Positions 30,179 to 31,788 of a stretch of DNA of 31,788 nt are shown here, in pieces. Each line of letters opens with the position of its first letter. Positions within the stretch are counted from its first letter, which is position 1. Source of the DNA: a virus; the IMG/VR virus record IMGVR_UViG_3300020219_000049, positions 1 to 31,788 of that record, one strand, 5' to 3'. The position numbers were made by a program, and so were the translations under genes. The notes beneath the pieces were generated by a model. That model made no database searches. It had not been told where the DNA came from and was given only the letters and a program-made list of their open reading frames with translations.

Positions 30179-30361
30179 TCATGCAAGTCCTAGACGTGTC
30201 GCAAGATACGTCTAGAGTTGGCCACCTCCAGGCCGACAGCGAGCATCTAGGTAACAATGAGAGTATCAAGGTGCTCGCAGAAGGCCGAAAACAGGCGGGG
30301 ATAAATAGGGTAAATCCTGACGGCCCCCGCAGTGAGCAATCGAACGAATGAACACTGAGGG
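30177..30361 (+). ncRNA. guide-RNA-like scaffold plus one CRISPR repeat (copy C)
   Basis: Same sequence as copy B (7423-7607) from GATCATGCAAG onward except for a few changes; the full repeat is 30326-30361 with the array-type A at base 27. The 8-bp first hairpin and the GCGGGG/CCCCGC pairing are kept. The candidate guide starts at 30362 (ACCACCGG...). The region to 30483 then holds a CTGGAG/CTCCAG hairpin (30414-30435), a short GAAG/CTTC stem and a T run near 30452, possibly an RNA 3' end, and AAGGAG before the next ATG. It stands between two exported-protein genes. Confidence 0.65.
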
Positions 30362-30483
30362 ACCACCGGAAAAGAGAAGGCCAAACTTGGAAGCTATAAG
30401 GTTTTACTGAAAATCTGGAGAAAAAAGCAACTCCAGAAGGGCTTCCCCGGTGACTTTTAATCGTAGTAATAAAAGGAGTATAT

Positions 30484-31272
30484 ATGCGTTTTCTCGCTGC
30501 GTGGCTTTTGTTGTGCGTGAGCTGCTTTGGACAAATCAAAATTTCCGAGCAGAAAACGCAGTCGTGGGTGGGCTTCGATGAGCCGGTTGTCGTCAACGGA
30601 ATCGTGCAAAGCGGGCCGAAGTCTAAGCCAGTGCTAGCCGGTACACGTTCGATAATCGTAGTCGACTACACAGGCTACGAATTCATCACGATGTATGCGG
30701 AAAAGATCCCAAGCCTCGAACGCGTAAACATCGAGCAGGCAGAAGGCGGCTACTGGTTCCCAAGCACCATTGTAAATGGAAAGTATCGAGTACTTGCCAT
30801 CGCGACAGCAACCGCAAAGGCACCTTCAATTGAATCGCTGGTTGTCGATGTCGGTGGTGTGCCAGATCCACCGAAGCCGGAGCCGATACCAGTTCCAGAT
30901 CCGCCAAAGCCTGACGTTGCAATTCGGAATGAATACGGTGTCGGATTAGCGGCATACAACGCAGCAGGCGATGCGACAACGGCGATCAAATATGCTGCAA
31001 TCTATGAGGCTTCTGGTAATTTCTTGTTCGGTATGCCATCGCTGAAATTCATCGTGTCGGACAATGCCAATGACTCGAAAGATCCAAACAAAAGCGTGTT
31101 AGCTTGGATGGACCAAGAGCAAAAAAAGATACCATCGACTGCAAAATGGGATGAATGGAAAATCGTTATGCGGACTGCGTTTCTGGAGTCTCAAAGAAAT
31201 AGACAGTTCACACGCGGCGATTGGTATTCAGCGTTCAATGAAGTCAAAGATGCATTAAGGGCGGTGAAGTAA
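30484..31272 (+). CDS. exported protein with signal peptide and proline-rich linker
   Basis: A 262-residue protein. ATG 30484 has AAAGGAG at 30472-30478 upstream. It begins MRFLAAWLLLCVSCFGQIKI, a Sec-type signal. Residues to about 125 form a beta-rich domain. A linker DPPKPEPIPVPDPPKP follows, then a helical C-terminal domain (ATTAIKYAAIYEASGNFLFG, and on to NEVKDALRAVK). The N-terminal half has a distant look of host-secreted Ig-like domains. It overlaps the protease gene by 1 nt, so it may be exported or acting on the cell envelope with it. Confidence 0.6.
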   Translation: MRFLAAWLLLCVSCFGQIKISEQKTQSWVGFDEPVVVNGIVQSGPKSKPVLAGTRSIIVVDYTGYEFITMYAEKIPSLERVNIEQAEGGYWFPSTIVNGKYRVLAIATATAKAPSIESLVVDVGGVPDPPKPEPIPVPDPPKPDVAIRNEYGVGLAAYNAAGDATTAIKYAAIYEASGNFLFGMPSLKFIVSDNANDSKDPNKSVLAWMDQEQKKIPSTAKWDEWKIVMRTAFLESQRNRQFTRGDWYSAFNEVKDALRAVK

Positions 31273-31788
31273 TGGATCGAATAAGTAAAGAACTACCTAC
31301 GTATAACATGGGTTATGCGATCGAAGAAGAGAATCGACCGCTCCTCGAAGAACAGGGTATCGATCCGCAATTCTTGCTCTCGCGAGCTGCCGAAAACTTT
31401 CCACAATTTAACGTGCAGAACAACCCTCGCGAAATCATTCCACAGATAAACCAAGAACAGCAAGGAAGTTGCCAAGGGCATTCACTGATGCGAATGTTCA
31501 TCATTTGCTACTACCTTATGACTGGTCGGATACTGTCGTTTAGTCGCGCGGCTGCATACTACTTGAGCCAACGAAAAGACGGCATCAAAGGTGATCGCGG
31601 ATCGACGCTATCGGGTGGCCAGTGGGTCGCGACTCAGCACGGCCTATGCCTCGAATCGGAATGGAAGTATCCTTCTGAATACGATCCAAGAGAACCAAAT
31701 CCGAAGCCAAATTACAGTTTTAAATTGGTGTCAGCGAAGCCGACGAATGATCCTCGACTGATCCGCGAAGCTCTCGATATGGGCTTGC
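31272..31788 (+). CDS. papain-like (C1-type) cysteine protease, 5' part
   Basis: The gene starts at ATG 31272 (TAATG overlap) and runs off the window. Residues to about 55 are N-terminal. QEQQGSCQGHSLMRMF contains the catalytic Gln and Cys (Q...GSC pattern of papain). A helix with SFSRAAAYYLSQR follows, then DRGSTLSGGQWVATQHGLCL and SEWKYPSEYDP, similar to the G-G-x-x-x-x-A...Y-P part of C1 proteases. The expected catalytic His and Asn would lie past the window. Possible roles are virion protein maturation or lysis. Confidence 0.7.
   Translation, partial: MDRISKELPTYNMGYAIEEENRPLLEEQGIDPQFLLSRAAENFPQFNVQNNPREIIPQINQEQQGSCQGHSLMRMFIICYYLMTGRILSFSRAAAYYLSQRKDGIKGDRGSTLSGGQWVATQHGLCLESEWKYPSEYDPREPNPKPNYSFKLVSAKPTNDPRLIREALDMGL

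Noticed and set aside
29998-30351. ORF through the end of the exported protein and module C
   Set aside because: It shares the reading frame of the scaffold only because the sequence is a copy of the nuclease gene end; it has no ribosome-binding site.

Overview
The window reads as part of the genome of a tailed, siphovirus-like phage. It carries a scaffold-like protein, a major capsid protein, a large terminase with Walker A and B motifs, a portal, a tail-tube candidate and a run of downstream tail or adsorption genes, all tightly packed on the + strand. Short overlapping early genes, phage-type accessory families (DUF5131/Gp37, DUF1064, DUF6283) and the lack of ribosomal or metabolic genes support this. 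The host cannot be read directly. Exported low-complexity proteins, a papain-like protease and many genes without a Shine-Dalgarno site suggest a planctomycete or related bacterium; that is inference.

Layout: 1-4319 is an operon-like run of small genes of mostly unknown function, with a DUF1064 nuclease and a DUF6283 protein. 4320-4624 is a non-coding block with dyads, a promoter and a tandem 15-bp repeat. 4625-5972 holds two small virion-type proteins with a guide-RNA-like module between them. 5981-8115 is the most unusual region: a sigma70-type promoter, a short terminated RNA, a 494-residue Cas12/TnpB-like protein, a structured scaffold overlapping the 3' end of that gene, and an array of eight 36-nt repeats and seven 35-38-nt spacers. 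8141-10587 has a small gene, a sigma-factor-like gene (minus strand), a protein with two serine-recombinase domains, and a small antisense HTH-like gene. 10826-22400 is the head-tail module (scaffold, capsid, decoration, terminase, portal, adaptors, tail tube). 22418-28916 holds tail or adsorption genes, a poly-serine protein, two glycosyltransferases and a methyltransferase. 28985-31788 holds a small regulator-like protein, two exported proteins with a third guide-RNA-like module between them, and the start of a papain-like protease.

The candidate new system combines three parts. (1) The Cas12/TnpB-like protein keeps a RuvC-I-like Asp, has Asp where the RuvC-II Glu is expected, and carries a T5orf172 (GIY-YIG superfamily) domain where the zinc ribbon and RuvC-III should be. 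(2) A scaffold of about 150 nt ends directly in one CRISPR repeat and occurs three times (5162-5335, 7423-7607, 30177-30361), so each copy could act as a natural single-guide RNA. (3) The array continues from the middle copy. The scaffold overlaps the 3' coding end of the nuclease gene, as omega RNA does in TnpB elements. A near-perfect partial repeat lies before the gene at 3759, and the stand-alone modules lie directly before other genes. The system may therefore regulate phage genes as well as, or instead of, cutting rival DNA. No cas1, cas2 or cas4 was seen.
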